From positions 4,402,001-4,466,000 of the forward strand of contig JAJQJQ010000012.1 of the NCBI GenBank assembly GCA_028622995.1: DNA of 64,000 nucleotides, read 5' to 3'. Positions 21,692-33,364 of the stretch are shown one piece after another. The position numbers were made by a program, and so were the translations under genes. Under the pieces are notes generated by a model that was not told where the DNA came from, did no database searches, and saw only the letters and a program-made list of their open reading frames with translations. The stretch is from Panagrolaimus kolymaensis (lineage: Eukaryota; Nematoda; Chromadorea; Rhabditida; Panagrolaimidae). Every line of letters starts with the position of its first letter. Positions within the stretch are counted from its first letter, which is position 1.

Positions 21692-23242
21692 TTATAAATA
21701 GAGTGCTTCTGGAACATTATCCTTCTTACGAAATAAAACATTTTCCTTTGCTTTTTTGAGATCTTCCATAGTAACACGCATACGACGTTCACGTAAGGCT
21801 AAGAGGCCAGCTTCGGTACACATTGCTTTGATATCAGCACCAGAAAGATCATCTTTAGCTTCAATAAATTCATCAACATGGACATCATCAGCGAGTTGCA
21901 TTCTTGCCGTATGAATACCAAAAATACGGCGCTTTGTTTTTTCATCAGGTAATGGAAATTCAATTTTGCGATCAATACGTCCAGGACGAATCAAAGCGGG
22001 ATCAAGCGAATCAATGCGATTTGTAGCCATAAGAACTTTAACATCACCACGAGAATCAAAGCCATCAAGTTGATTCAAGAGTTCAAGCATAGTACGTTGT
22101 ATTTCGCGTTCTCCACCAGAGTTTGTATCATAACGTTTATTACCAATAGCATCAATTTCGTCAATGAAAACAATAGACTAAAATATTTCATTCATCACTT
22201 CACATTTAGCAAAAAGTTAAAAATAAACTAACAGGAGCATTTTCTTCAGCAACACGGAAGAGTTCACGAACCATTTTAGGACCATCACCAAGATATTTTT
22301 GAATCAATTCAGAACCAACAACACGCAGGAAAGTGGCCGAAGTTTGATTAGCGACAGCTTTAGCAAGAAGTGTTTTGCCAGTTCCAGGAGGACCATAGAG
22401 GATGACACCTTTGGGTGGTTTAATACCCATTTCTTCGTAATATTCTGGATGAGTCATTGGTAATTCAACAGCTTCTTTGATTTCTTGGATTTGATCATCT
22501 AATCCACCAACATCAGCATATGTTTCAGAAGGCGCTTTTTCAAGCTTCATTGAAGATACCAAAGGGTCAACATCATCGGCGAGGATTCCAATCACGGAAT
22601 GGTTCTTGTGGTTTAACAAAACAGAACAGCCAGGTTCAAGTTGGTCTTTATCGACAAAGGACATGATTGTGACGTAATGTTCACTACCAACATTCTAAAA
22701 AACAAAAGCAATAAAGATTGAAAGAGTAATAAGTGACGCTTACAGTTGAGACAATAGCATGTTGATCATCAATTATTTCTTCCAATGAACCAACAGCCAT
22801 AGGAGCTCCACGAATGTCATCAACTTTGGATCGTTCTTCTTCTTTGCGTTCGTCTTGAGGCTTCAAACGTTCTTGATTGCGAATGAATTCTTCTTCCATT
22901 AGCAAGTAATCTTTGATACGATCAAATTTCAAAAGCTTCAAACGACATCGAGCATGGTTTGTAACTAAAAAAATTAACGGTCATTGATGAAACGTAGCAA
23001 GATAATGTTTACCTGAAGGAAGTTTATTCGAACCTTCAACTCCACGTCCTCTTTTCTTCTTCTTTCCAATACGTGATGGAACTGGCGGTTCATACTTCTT
23101 CTTTTCCTAAAAAATTAACCATGAATGAATGAAATAACAAAAGATGAAGTAAACTTACTTTGTCACCATCTCCACCACCACCGCCAGCATTGTTATCACC
23201 TCGGCCTCTTCCACCGCCACCAAGAGAATGATTTTGTCCCAT
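21692..23242 (-). CDS. rpt-2: 26S proteasome regulatory ATPase RPT2 (PSMC1)
   Basis: Five exons (23242-23159, 23106-23013, 22964-22744, 22694-22233, 22177-21692) give 448 residues, close to human PSMC1 (440). The start [11 protein letters not shown] keeps the N-myristoylation glycine typical of Rpt2. The AAA domain has Walker A GPPGTGKT, the pore loop region, Walker [11 protein letters not shown], the sensor ATNR and arginine-finger LIRPGRIDR. The end EALYL is the HbYX-type tail that opens the 20S gate. It is part of the 19S base. A TGGTTCAG acceptor lies two bases before the ATG. The assignment is firm. Confidence 0.97.
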
Positions 23243-23583
23243 GACTGAACCACTAGATAATTAGCAGGAAGATAATGAAGACGACGTTCGATGATTTCAA
23301 AAATCAAAGAATGAAACTTTGAAAACGAAAATGTCGAAGATGAATGAAGAAAAAAAGTGAGACATCATTTTTTTTGGGATATGGCTAAATGTAATCACTA
23401 ACTCTAACACGCGTTTGTTGCGGCAATTCAAAAAGGTGGATCTTCAAGCAGTTGGAGTTACAAAAATAGGATTTACAAAAACTGTTCATCAAAAATCAAA
23501 CAAAAAAGTATGTATCAGTAATTCATTTATTTTTGCTTCATACAAATAAAAAAAAAGTGAATAAAATGTGAATATTGTAAAAG

Positions 23584-25276
23584 TTACGAATTAATAAGTT
23601 CATTACTATCAATAGCAGAGTTTGATGATAATTTGAGACTGCTTTCACTATCTCTGTCGAATTCATATTCTTCATATTTCATTTCATTGGTTCGGCTAAG
23701 TTCAGATTTTTTGCAACCTCTTTTCCATTTTTCGATATCATCTTCGATGAAAGATGTAATTCGTTCTCCAACTCTGTAGGAACTAAGAACACCCAAATGA
23801 CAGCGATTTGGAACAAATAATGGATCAACACCAAATGGAGCAACAGCATAAATTTCAGCAGAATTTCTTGGTGGCATCATTTCATCCTTGAGACCATGAA
23901 TACATAAAAGAGGAACACGAACTGATGGAGCTTTATCTAGCCTAAAAATAACATTAAAAATATGAGAAAAAATGAAAAATGAAACTTACGTTCGGAAACA
24001 ATCAATGGTGGAAGTCTTCTTTGGTGGTTTATTACCAGCGATGTGACGAATTACCGAAGTTAATGGAGCTACGAGAATCACACCAGTAATGAAAGGAAGA
24101 TTCTTAGAAGCGAGATCAGTAACAACCGCACTTCCAATTGAAACACCAAAAAGAATGATCTGAAAGAGAATTTTGTAAAGACACAATTAATCAAATATTC
24201 TTACTTCAAGCAGAGGGTCTTTTCGTTCATCAACAATATAATCATAGACAGATTCAATATCCTTGTATACTATAGCTTCAGTAGGCTTTCCCGACGATAA
24301 TCCATATCCAGAATAATCAAAGAAGTAAACATCGTATTCATTTGGATGTTCATAGCTTGCAATGTATCCAGCTTCACCAACCACAGTTAATCCAATATCG
24401 CAAGCATTGCTATTTGCAACTAACACGACCTAAAAAATGAATCGATTATAAGCATAGAAAGTTTGGAATCAAAACTCACTTTATGACTTGGTTGCTGCCA
24501 TTCTTCAAGTCTTGCTTCAATTTTTCCAGCCACAAGATAATTCTTTGATTCACTGTGAACTATAAAAGGTTTAGTTCGTCGCATAACGCCTTCAAGATGT
24601 TCCATTGTTACAGGATCACGTGGTCGTGTTACAGGTTCAATTCGAAGATCAAGTTTGTCATAACATTGCTTAGCATTTCCAAAAGCTCTTTCATTTGTTT
24701 CTTCATTGAAATAACTCAAGTAATAATATCGCCATGGTGGTGGAGGATAAAATGCTATTGTGTTGATGATACCAGTTGGTGGAGAAAGTGTACAGCAAGA
24801 ATGAAGAGCGATGGCCTAAAAATGAATAATTTATTGTGAGTTAAAAAGATCCACGAGTGTTAACATACATTATAAGCTCGAGCAAGTCCACTAACAGCTC
24901 CAGTAAGCATACGAACAGATAATGGTGGTAATTTTGGTTTCAACGATTCAATCGTTTTTCGTGATTTGTTTTGTTGAAGTTTTGAATCGACATCACGACC
25001 AGCCATAGTTCGTTCAGTGCTCTAAAAAAACAAAACTTTAATCATGCAAAAATTGATTCAAAATAAAGTGTCACAAACCTCAGAGGAATCATTTCTGCTG
25101 GATGTTGTTGTTGTTGTTCGATCATCTTTGAAATATAATCGTCGTCGTTTTTGTGCTGCTTTGATTTGATCATTTGCAAGATAATTCATATGTTTCATTT
25201 CATGAGTTTCCAAACGAATCAATGGTGGAATTGTTGCATTACTTAAATCAGTAAAGTTTAGACCAAATCCAGACAT
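23584..25276 (-). CDS. Alpha/beta hydrolase with serine nucleophile elbow (ABHD-type)
   Basis: Six exons (25276-25079, 25021-24869, 24815-24480, 24429-24205, 24159-23990, 23941-23584) give 479 residues in phase. The catalytic Ser is in FGVSIGSAVV (GxSxG), the likely acid in HGLKDEMMPP and the His in NRCHLGVL. YDVYFFDYSGYGLSSG is the strand/loop before the elbow. The layout resembles the ABHD17/AHO-3-like and related worm serine hydrolases. The N-terminal 130 residues are basic with hydrophobic patches but no cysteine cluster like that of ABHD17, so the subgroup is uncertain. The ATG at 25276 was chosen over an upstream in-frame ATG at 25294. It lies 341 bp upstream of rpt-2 on the same strand. 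Confidence 0.82.
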
Positions 25277-25707
25277 TTTGATTAACAGCAACAAGATCTC
25301 AGGATTTTGAATTAGTGTTGAAGTTGTTTTGCGTTCGTCGATTGATAAATATTAGTTTTCGTTTACAATTGTTCGTACTAAAATTAGCGGTCGAAGAATG
25401 ACTCGTTTACTAGTTTTTTTTTATCAAACTGTTTTTCTTGCTTTGAAACTGTGGGAACGGTTTATGTAAAATTTATTCAAAAATTTACATACTTCCTCAA
25501 CAAAATTACAGTGGAAACAATTTTATGATTATGGCTAAATTCAAAGGTGATTTTTTGGAGAGTGAATAATAATTGATACAAAATAAGAGTTAATATAGTT
25601 GTGAGGTAAAAAATAAAAGAAATTAGAGAATCTATGTATTGACAAAATATCATCGGGATAATTTGTTTAAAAAAAATGCAATTATCTTTACTTTTCGGTG
25701 ATGCAAT

Positions 25708-25947
25708 TTACTGATTGCCGTTGTGGTTGTTATTCATACCAGCTTCAGCAGCTCTTTGACTTGCTTCACGCATAAAATTAATAATTCGTTGACGATTTTC
25801 AATTAATTTTGAAAGTTGCTGGTTTTCACGTTCCAATTGTTCGAACCTTTCTTGATGGGCTGCAAATTTTTCCTTCTTTCGTTTACGACATTCACGAGTG
25901 GCATCCTTTCCACTTTTGCGTGGTCCATTGCCTCGAGTGCGGCTCAT
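25708..25947 (-). CDS. Small bZIP protein
   Basis: 79 residues. A basic region (GKDATRECRKRKKEKFAAH) is followed by a leucine-zipper-like heptad stretch (FEQLERENQQLSKLIENRQ) and an Asn/Ala tail. Almost the whole protein is the bZIP, so it probably works as a dimer partner, like the CREBL2/REPTOR-BP or C/EBP-gamma type factors; I cannot place it further. The ATG is one base after TTTTATAG, so the mRNA is either trans-spliced there or has an upstream noncoding exon. An upstream coding exon is possible but none was found. Confidence 0.75.
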   Translation of the reverse strand: MSRTRGNGPRKSGKDATRECRKRKKEKFAAHQERFEQLERENQQLSKLIENRQRIINFMREASQRAAEAGMNNNHNGNQ

Positions 25948-26731
25948 CCTATAAAAGCATTTTTAATATTAATATTATTTTTAAAGAAATTTATTAAAAA
26001 CCAACATTCAAAGGGAAAAAATTCTCGCATAAATGACAATGAATTGGAAATTGGCAATTCCATAAGTATGCGTACCATCAATTGTTTTCTTTTTCTTTTT
26101 TTCATTACGCGATCGAAATTAGTCATCAACCAACAAATCGCACATAACATAAACACCTTCGCTCTTCTTTCATCGTTTTTTTTTCTCAGTTGCTTTCACT
26201 TCATTTTGCTGTTGCTTGGTTTAAAAAAAAGGACGTCACTGTTTTTTGTTCAAAGCAAAAAGCGATAGTTGTGATAAATGGTTTTTTTTTTGACAAAAAA
26301 GTCGCTTTTAACATTTTTAGATTGAATCGATTAGAGTTTCCATTGCATACGTTTTTTTCTTCAAAAATTCAATTATGTGTTCATAATCTTTGTTAGATGC
26401 GACATAATATTTCAAGCAACCTTTCTGATAAAATTTACCAATACAAATTACAAAATGAGATACATGATTCAAGGCTCTTCCAACCCAAAATTTTTTTACG
26501 TTATTTTCTTGCTTTTAAATTCTTCGTAACCTTCGGTAATTGTTGGGGATAATGAGAGTTGTTTGCGTTTAAACTTTTTTCCTCTTGTATGAAGGTTGTT
26601 TTTACTCAAAAAATAAATTGCATAAAATATTAATAGCTTTTATTTTGCTCCCTGTTTTCTTAGTTGCTCTTTATTCACATACAAAATTATGTTTTAAAAA
26701 CCTTTATAAAACAGCAAATAAAGAAAAATGT
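25948..26731. other. Intergenic region
   Basis: AT-rich, with T-rich frames at 25809-26396 that have no protein-like content. It contains the 3' region of the saposin-like gene and the promoter of the bZIP gene. Nothing else is seen. Confidence 0.4.
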
Positions 26732-27225
26732 TTAAGCATAATGGCAATTATTTTTAGTGATTTTTGAGCAAATTGGAGAAGCATCTGCGTTAGTATCTTT
26801 TTCCATTTCAGCCATAACATCATCAATCATGCTACGACAAACTTTATCAAGAACTGCGCTATGGAAATAATTGTCACATTGTGCATCCATTTTTGCATTA
26901 ATATCAGCTTCATCACATTCAGCATACATTTCAAAAATTTGAACTAAATCCAAACACATTTCACAAACAAACGTTGCTTCTTCTAAAAGTGAAAAGCATG
27001 GATTTGAAAGGCAAAACTTATTTCATGAACTTGCTGTGGATTTTACGTGGAAGGGTTTTGGGTGCTGAACGAAGTCCACAATTAGGTTCATCCTTTTGTT
27101 GACCTTTCTTGGGAGGGATACCAATAGCTGCGGCAATGCTAATCAAAGCGAGGATAACTGAAAAACGGTTTAATTTAGCTAAAATCAATAATAAAAAGTT
27201 GAAAATCCTCACTGAGAAGCTTCAT
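26732..27225 (-). CDS. Secreted saposin-like protein (SPP type)
   Basis: Three exons (27225-27213, 27157-27047, 26982-26732) give 124 residues; the first coding exon is only 13 bp. The signal peptide is MKLLIILALISIAAA. The mature part has the saposin-B cysteine pattern: CEMC, then AQC, KVC, PIC and NNC, plus one extra Cys in YAEC. SPP proteins in worms bind or permeabilise lipid membranes and serve in gut antimicrobial or digestive roles. The GTAAAA donor at 27046 is needed for phase; reading straight through instead hits a stop after KFMK. It is a single-domain protein of normal family size. Confidence 0.75.
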
Positions 27226-27714
27226 TCTTTGTTTATTGAAAAATGTGTATCAAATGATACAACTTGAATGTTTAACCTCGCTTTTATACGGCTTAGATAA
27301 AATAAGCTGCACAATCCGGATGAAGAAAGCAAACATAGAAAAAAAGGTAGTAAGCAATAATTCATTTTTCATATGATAACACGTGATGGTGGAATGACAA
27401 ACAATGAAGGGGAAAGAAAGATAAGAATCCAAGATGATTCCAGAAAATCATACAAAAAATAAAGATGAAAGTTGTTTATTCTTTGTTCAATAAAAAAAGT
27501 TAATCCATCCCAGAAATCAGAAAAAAAGAATCAAGAATTGATAAGCAAAAGGAAACTGTTTTGTATGCTCAATCGATTGCATTTTACATTAAATGTCCTA
27601 AAAACCATATGCGTTTTCACAATGCTTCATCCTAAAAAAACCTTCATTGTTTCAAAAATGCAATAGTAGTAAATTTATTTAATAATAATACATATACAAA
27701 TAAAAATAAACACA
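27226..27714. other. Intergenic region between saposin-like and membrane-protein genes
   Basis: This 489-bp stretch contains the promoter of the saposin-like gene and the 3' flank of the next minus-strand gene. ATCAAATGATACAAC near 27248 lies just upstream of the saposin ATG. Short frames are A/T-run noise. No other feature is seen. Confidence 0.35.
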
Positions 27715-28209
27715 TTATTTAACACCATTAGCAATTTTTTGTAATTGTTCTGGTGTCATATCAGTACAATTTTCATAGCCTTCACCATCATCTTCTTTCG
27801 TCTTTTTGCTTTCAGGAGGAGCATCCAATGCACTTTTACCAGCAGGAACAGCTTTCTTTTCGGATGGTTTAGCACGTTCTGATTTCTTATCTTCTTTTAA
27901 TGGCGCCGCTTTCTTTTCAGGTTCTTTTTTCATTTCAGATTTCTTTTGAGCTGCATCTCCATCATCAGGTTTCTTTTCATTATTTGCGGTTGTAGCTGGT
28001 GGTGGTGCAGCAGCAGCAGCGGTTGGAGCAGCGGGTGTTGGAGCTACATTAAGTGATTTTCCATTTGGACCAACGGCAGATTGTTGTTGAGGTGGTTTCT
28101 TTGAAGCATTCATTTTCTTACATACGATCATGGTTGTGAGAATTACAGTAATTTGACAAAATGTTATGAAGAGCCACGAGACCAGTTGTAACGATAGCAT
28201 TGAATTCAT
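27715..28209 (-). CDS. Small single-pass membrane protein with charged low-complexity tail
   Basis: 164 residues with no introns in the coding part. The N-terminus holds one long hydrophobic stretch (about residues 5-32, WLFITFCQITVILTTMIV). It is followed by an Ala/Pro-rich and then Lys/Glu-rich low-complexity segment, and a final YENCTDMTPEQLQKIANG element. ATTTTTAG sits two bases before the ATG, suggesting trans-splicing or a 5' UTR intron. No known domain is visible. The conserved-looking last 25 residues would be the part to search with. Function unknown. Confidence 0.6.
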   Translation of the reverse strand: MNSMLSLQLVSWLFITFCQITVILTTMIVCKKMNASKKPPQQQSAVGPNGKSLNVAPTPAAPTAAAAAPPPATTANNEKKPDDGDAAQKKSEMKKEPEKKAAPLKEDKKSERAKPSEKKAVPAGKSALDAPPESKKTKEDDGEGYENCTDMTPEQLQKIANGVK

Positions 28210-28710
28210 TCCTAAAAATTGAACATATGTAAAGCAAAAGAACCATAGTCAAATAAAAGCAAGAGTTACTTTTATAAAATAATAATAATAACAAAACCAA
28301 CCTAAACAAGAAGACTATACAACACGATGACCATAAAATAGAGAAGCAGAAGGATGAAAGATGACTGAACTAAGCAGTGACGCGACGAATATGTAAGAAT
28401 GAACAATAAAATTTGCCGCCAAAAAATGGAAGGCAAGAACATTCATTTTTTTTCCATGTGAAAGAATCTTTGCTGTTTGTCATAAAATTTGAATACTTTT
28501 TTTGCTTGATTTTTTTCATGGAAAAATGGAAACAGCTTCAACAAACAATTTTCATGGAGATCATGATAATTTGCATATCATATTTCACAAGCCTCATAAA
28601 CTGCGTTGTCATTCATTTTATAATCAGTCATTGCTCAAGCTGAATTTGTGAAACGTCATCTCTCTCCATCAATTCTCCTGTGTCCTGATCGCTGCAACAA
28701 AAATTTGAAA

Positions 28711-29720
28711 ATGTCCACATCCAAAGGAGATAATCTTCCTCACAAAGCTTTGAATTTATTTGATGCTTTAATCAACCAACTTATTGATGGAACTGAAAAG
28801 GTTAGTTTTTTTTTTAAAGCTTGGTTACAAAGTTTTACATGTTCATGATTTTTCTTTAATTCCTCTTTATTTTTAGCTATCATATAATCCTCAATTCTTA
28901 AATGAAGGTACACAATCAACTCCATTATGCACAACATCAATTGCTCGCTCAAAGTATGGTCCTCGTCGTTCAAGTCTTGCATCATCAACTTTAAAGAAAT
29001 GTTCACGTCCAAGTTCTTCTCTTCGTAGTGTTCCAGAATCTGAAGGTGAATATGATTTCGAAAACAATATCTTTGAATCATCTGGTGCTTCTGGTTCAAC
29101 AGTTGAAATGATTAAAAACGCAAAAGCAATTCGAGATTTTGTCAATGTTGAATCCGATGAAGAAGAAGAAATCTCAACTGAAATCTTGGATAAAATGCTT
29201 CTAAGTGGTCCATCATTTGTAAAAAGTGTTAGTTTTGTATTTGACATTTTGTGCCTTTATTACTATCTTTCATTTTTAGACAGCATCTGTTTCATCTCTT
29301 GCTAGTTCATTCATTCAAGTTCGTTGCTGTGATGAACCACATTCTTATTCACCTCAAATTCAAAGACAAGGAGCTGGTCATGATACATCATCATCTTTGG
29401 ATGCTCTTTCTGATGAAGTTTCTCAACAACGTGCAACAGTAAATTGTTATCTTTGTAAATTTCCATCATGTATTCCAAAATTTTAGTTAACGACAAAACG
29501 TCTTGCAAATGGAATTGATGGTTGTGAAGTAACTTTTTCAACTCAAAATGTCGATGGAACTCCTCTCATCATTCGAGCTGTATTACCAAACTTCGATGCA
29601 CGTCGCGTATGGGTTAATGGAAAACCATTTGAATATATCGACTCCGAAAGTGATGAACCAATTATGGATTCTGAATTTGATGAAGAAGAAACTAAAACCT
29701 CAACTACATGGAAATATTGA
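28711..29720 (+). CDS. Hypothetical protein, acidic/serine-rich, four exons
   Basis: Exons 28711-28800, 28877-29227, 29280-29438 and 29487-29720 splice in phase to 277 residues. An upstream in-frame ATG at 28648 would add 21 residues. The protein starts with a short helical segment (KALNLFDALINQLIDG), has Ser/Arg-rich and acidic (SDEEEE) stretches, and ends with a compact block containing CEVTFSTQNVDG and RRVWVNGKPFEYID, then an acidic tail. No recognised domain, signal peptide or membrane segment. It is probably a nematode-specific nuclear or cytoplasmic protein; function unknown. Confidence 0.7.
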
Positions 29721-29811
29721 TTTGTATTATTTGTGTTTTTATGTTTTATGTATTTATAATTGTGATTAATCTTTATTTTTTGATGTAAATAAATTTCATA
29801 TTATGTTTCAT

Positions 29812-30515
29812 TCAATTTTCTTCTTGTTTTTTACGATTGCTCACCTTTTCACTGATAACAATTAAACCATAATCTTCTGGCAAATTAGTTGGCTTATCAG
29901 TATTTGGGATTGCATCTTCTAGTTTCGGTGAAGTCTTTTGCATAAGATCGATATGTTCATAATAATCGCGATGTTCTTTTTGGTGAACAATAATGATTCC
30001 ATCTTCATTTGTTGGAGATATGGTGGTTTCAGAAACAGAAGTTGGTGGTAGAGGTGGCGCTGTTTTTGGTGTTTCTTTTGGACATTGGCTTTCAGGAACA
30101 CATATTCCATTGTTTCTAAAATGTCCGGATAAACATTGACAAACGGATTTTGTTTGACATTTAACCACTGCAGCGCACATTCTCTAAAACGCTGTTATTA
30201 AAAAATCAAAGTTTTTTGTACTTTGTTGTAACAAATAACTAAAGCGACTTTTGTAGGATTGATTAGAAAATGAAGTAAGTGTCTTTTCTTAGTCTATTAT
30301 AACCGTTACAGCCATTAACAAAATCAAGACACAGTAATAATTTGGAAATTAAAGCTTACATCTCGTTGGTCGCAAGAAAATTCACAGGTTGGACATTTGG
30401 TCCTCTTTTCATTGATTCCACAAGGTTTACATCTTCCTGGCTTTTTTGCTTCAGCAAAAAAAATTAAAGATGAAATAATAAATACAGAAGCAGCAATTAT
30501 TCGCCAAGAAGCCAT
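29812..30515 (-). CDS. Secreted TIL-domain (trypsin-inhibitor-like cysteine-rich) protein
   Basis: Two exons (30515-30360, 30183-29812) give 175 residues. A signal peptide (about 1-23, ending FAEAKK) is followed by a single TIL domain: CGINEKRTKCPTCEFSCD, then KSVCQCLSGHFRNNGICV and ESQC, with the ten-cysteine pattern. TIL domains are canonical serine-protease inhibitors in nematodes. About 100 residues of Thr/Pro-rich then acidic sequence follow, which is unusual for the small inhibitors. Its 3' end lies 91 bp from the stop of the convergent plus-strand gene. Confidence 0.82.
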
Positions 30516-31169
30516 GTTTTTACGGAATTCAACAAACTGCTTTTCTTCATTTTTCTTTTATACATCGAAATTTTATGATGGGAAAACTCATTACAATTTT
30601 GCGATTGTTTTTAAAAATATTCAAGCAAAGGAATTGCAAATTATGTGAAAATCATTTTAACAAGGAAAAGTTTAGTTTGTAAACGCTTTTTTGTTTATTT
30701 AATTTGTTGCGTTATCAATCAAGCATCCATAAAAATGCATAAATGAGGCTGCAGAAAATGACATATTCTCTCTCCATTTAGAAAATAAAGCTTATTAACA
30801 CTGCAAATAAAAAGTCTTTTCACGTACATAAAAGTATGCCCAACTAACATGAGCTGTCAAGCAAGCAACTATTACGGCACATGCTTCTTTGCTTGCGCAG
30901 CTCTCTTCCTTCTTCATTTTGCTGTTAGCACTTTTTTTGTTGTTGTTGCGCAGTCAATAATTAATAACGTCCGTAGAATGTAAAGCAGCTCTTTCTTTCT
31001 TTTTTGTTACTAAAAAAATAGTAGTAACACATAATTTTTACAATGGTCAAAAGTGCAATAATAAATTTTAAAATGAAAGAAAGTCAAAGAAGCTGCTTCA
31101 AAATAAAATTATGATAATACTTTTGTTTTTAAGCTTTATTTTTTTTTGACGTGAGAAATTAATGGAAGA
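30516..31169. promoter_or_regulatory. Divergent intergenic region
   Basis: Promoter region for the TIL gene (minus) and the secreted-protein gene at 31170 (plus). The stretch 30850-30960 is somewhat GC-richer (GCTTCTTTGCTTGCGCAGC and GTTGTTGTTGCGCAG). No specific motif is identified. Confidence 0.35.
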
Positions 31170-32558
31170 ATGTTCAATGCCATTTTGTATTTGGTGATAT
31201 TTCTTCCAAATATTTATGGGCAAGAATTTTATAAAGTTAGCGTAATTAAAAATGAAGGAAGACTTTTATTTTTTACAATGGCTGAATCGGATGCGGTATG
31301 TTTTTTCTGTTTTAAATTGCAATTTAAGCTAGTTGCTTTCTTTAAGCATTTTTTTTACTTTTTATAACTGTGTTAGAGATTTATCTATAAAATGATAAAA
31401 GCCTTCTTTTTGTAGATAGCCGCTGAATATGGAGCTTATAATATTTTAACAACAATTTATAATTGTTATACGTGCAATATTAATGAAATGATTATTCCAT
31501 ATGTTTATTGGCGATTTACTCTCACAGATCGATGCCCATTTCCAGGTAAAATTGATGATTCATATTGGTCACTTGGAGAATCAAGCGATCTCATAATTGA
31601 TCGAAAACTTTTTAATAATTTTATTAAACATTTTCCTGGATTTGAAAGGGATTTTATTATCACTGAAACCCCGGATGTAATGAGAGAACAATTTTCTGGA
31701 ATGATGTTACCAATAATTATTTTAAAACAAATTATGGAATCTCAATATGAAGAACTACCATTTTGGAAATTATTTGAATATAGCGAAATTCGACGTGAAA
31801 AAAAGCTTCGAATTATGTTGGGTTTTGAAGGATTTGAAAATGAAAAAAGTATAGGATTTATTGATTTTGATGAAATTTGGAAAACTATTGAAAATTTGAA
31901 AAAAATTGCTAAAGAATTTGTTCAAAATTCAACCATGTTGGAAGTTTTGGAATCAACTCCAACCCCTGCAACTTTCTCGACGACCAAATTAGTTTCTCGT
32001 TCACGTCGTCGAGATGATTTCCGTGAAATAGAAATTGAAGATAAATTTTTTCCACTTCATAGGGAAATTGGAAATGAAAGAGAGTTCAATAACATCTTTG
32101 CTAATCTCATTCAAGTTTTGGATTCTCATAATTTGACTGAACTTTTGGTGAAATACAATGTCAAGGTTCCAATTGAACCAAAACGAGAAAATCTTACAAG
32201 TACCTTTCACTCGCCATTATCGTATCATATTCGTCGAAAGAATATGCTAAATCCCGAATGGCAAAGATCCCCAGATAATACATATTTTCAAATTGAACCC
32301 AAACTTATTTTTTATGAATTTGGAAACGAAACAAATGAATATTGGATGGTTCAAAATCGAACGAATTCATGGGTTGTTAAAAGGAAAAAAGGAAGCACAC
32401 AAGTTTGTGATAAATATCATTGGCATTTCCGATTAACTGAACATGATTTTACTCATAAAGCTCAAAAAAATGAAGAATTCAAAAACTTTAAAAAGTACTT
32501 TTCTCGAAAAAAAATTACTAAAATAAGCTCCATACTTTCAGAGCCATACATAAATTAG
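31170..32558 (+). CDS. Secreted protein of unknown family
   Basis: Two exons (31170-31295, 31416-32558) give 422 residues. The N-terminus is a signal peptide (FNAILYLVIFLPNIYG). Several N-glycosylation sites (NST, NLT twice, NRT) and a few cysteines (CYTC, DRC, QVC) fit secretion. The middle is helical and charged, with a basic RSRRRDD stretch that could be a cleavage site. No known domain is recognised. It is not HEN-1, the worm SCD-2 ligand, because it has no LDLa repeat. It sits on the same strand upstream of the ALK-type receptor and may share regulation with it, but that is only inference. Confidence 0.6.
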
Positions 32559-32575
32559 CTCAACAATTTATTATA

Positions 32576-33364
32576 ATGCGAAACATAGCAATATTATGGC
32601 CAACTGCAATTCAAGTTATTTTTGCAACAGGTAACTAACTAACGATCTAACAACATTAATGGCTTTTATTTTTGCAACAACAAACATAAAAATATTTAAT
32701 TTATTATTATAGAAAAATGCTCGTTTGAATGTCCTGAATTTGGAATGATTTATCATTCAACAAGTTGTGAAAATGGTAGGTCTTCTTCTTTTTTTATTCC
32801 CTCAAAAAACTTTGTAATTTTTGATTATTTATTTATTAACAAGAGTGAAAAAAAATCTTTGATCTTGCCGAAATGTTTTTCTAAGGCATTATCCCAAAAG
32901 TTATAAATGTATTATTGTTGCTATTTTTTTGAGAAACAAAAAAAGTTGCTGTTTTTCTTTAAACTTTTTTTCTTATAAGCATGTGTTGTCTTTTCTTTTT
33001 TTTTGACTCGTGTCTTTCAAAAATCCATCAACAATAAGATAAGAAGATTACCAAGTTTGCTTGCTTGTCATTTTTATAAAATCAAAACTAATTATTTTTT
33101 TGCATGCTTTTGGAAAAGAAAAAATGTTTGTCAAGCAGATAAAAAAAAACTAGCAATATATAAATCAAAATTTTGGTGATCATTACAGTAGTACTTTTTC
33201 CTTACACCACAACTTGTGATTTTTTATACAAAAAACTGTGTTTGATAAAATATTTATTTGGGTTTAAACAAGTTTATAAGCTGAAGATTGAATACTTTTT
33301 GGCTTTTGCTACAGGAAAAAAACATACCTGTCTTTCACGAAATAATGATTTTGATCATGCTTAA
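32576..33364 (+). CDS. Candidate small secreted cysteine-containing peptide
   Basis: Three exons (32576-32630, 32713-32775, 33315-33364) join in phase to 55 residues: a hydrophobic leader (NIAILWPTAIQVIFAT), then EKCSFECPEFGMIYH, STSCENG, HTCLSR and a short end. The ATG is only 17 bases after the stop of the gene at 31170-32558, in another frame. CTTTCAG at 32541, inside that gene's last codons, could be its trans-splice acceptor. Intron 2 is 539 bp. Exon 2 could alternatively splice in phase to exon 2 of the receptor gene at 34991. It is short and without homologues I know, so the support is moderate. Confidence 0.4.

Noticed and set aside
27018..27046. Read-through end KIHSKFMK-stop of the saposin-like exon
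   Set aside because: A better GTAAAA donor at 27046 joins in phase to the exon with the saposin-B cysteines; the read-through form would lack any domain.
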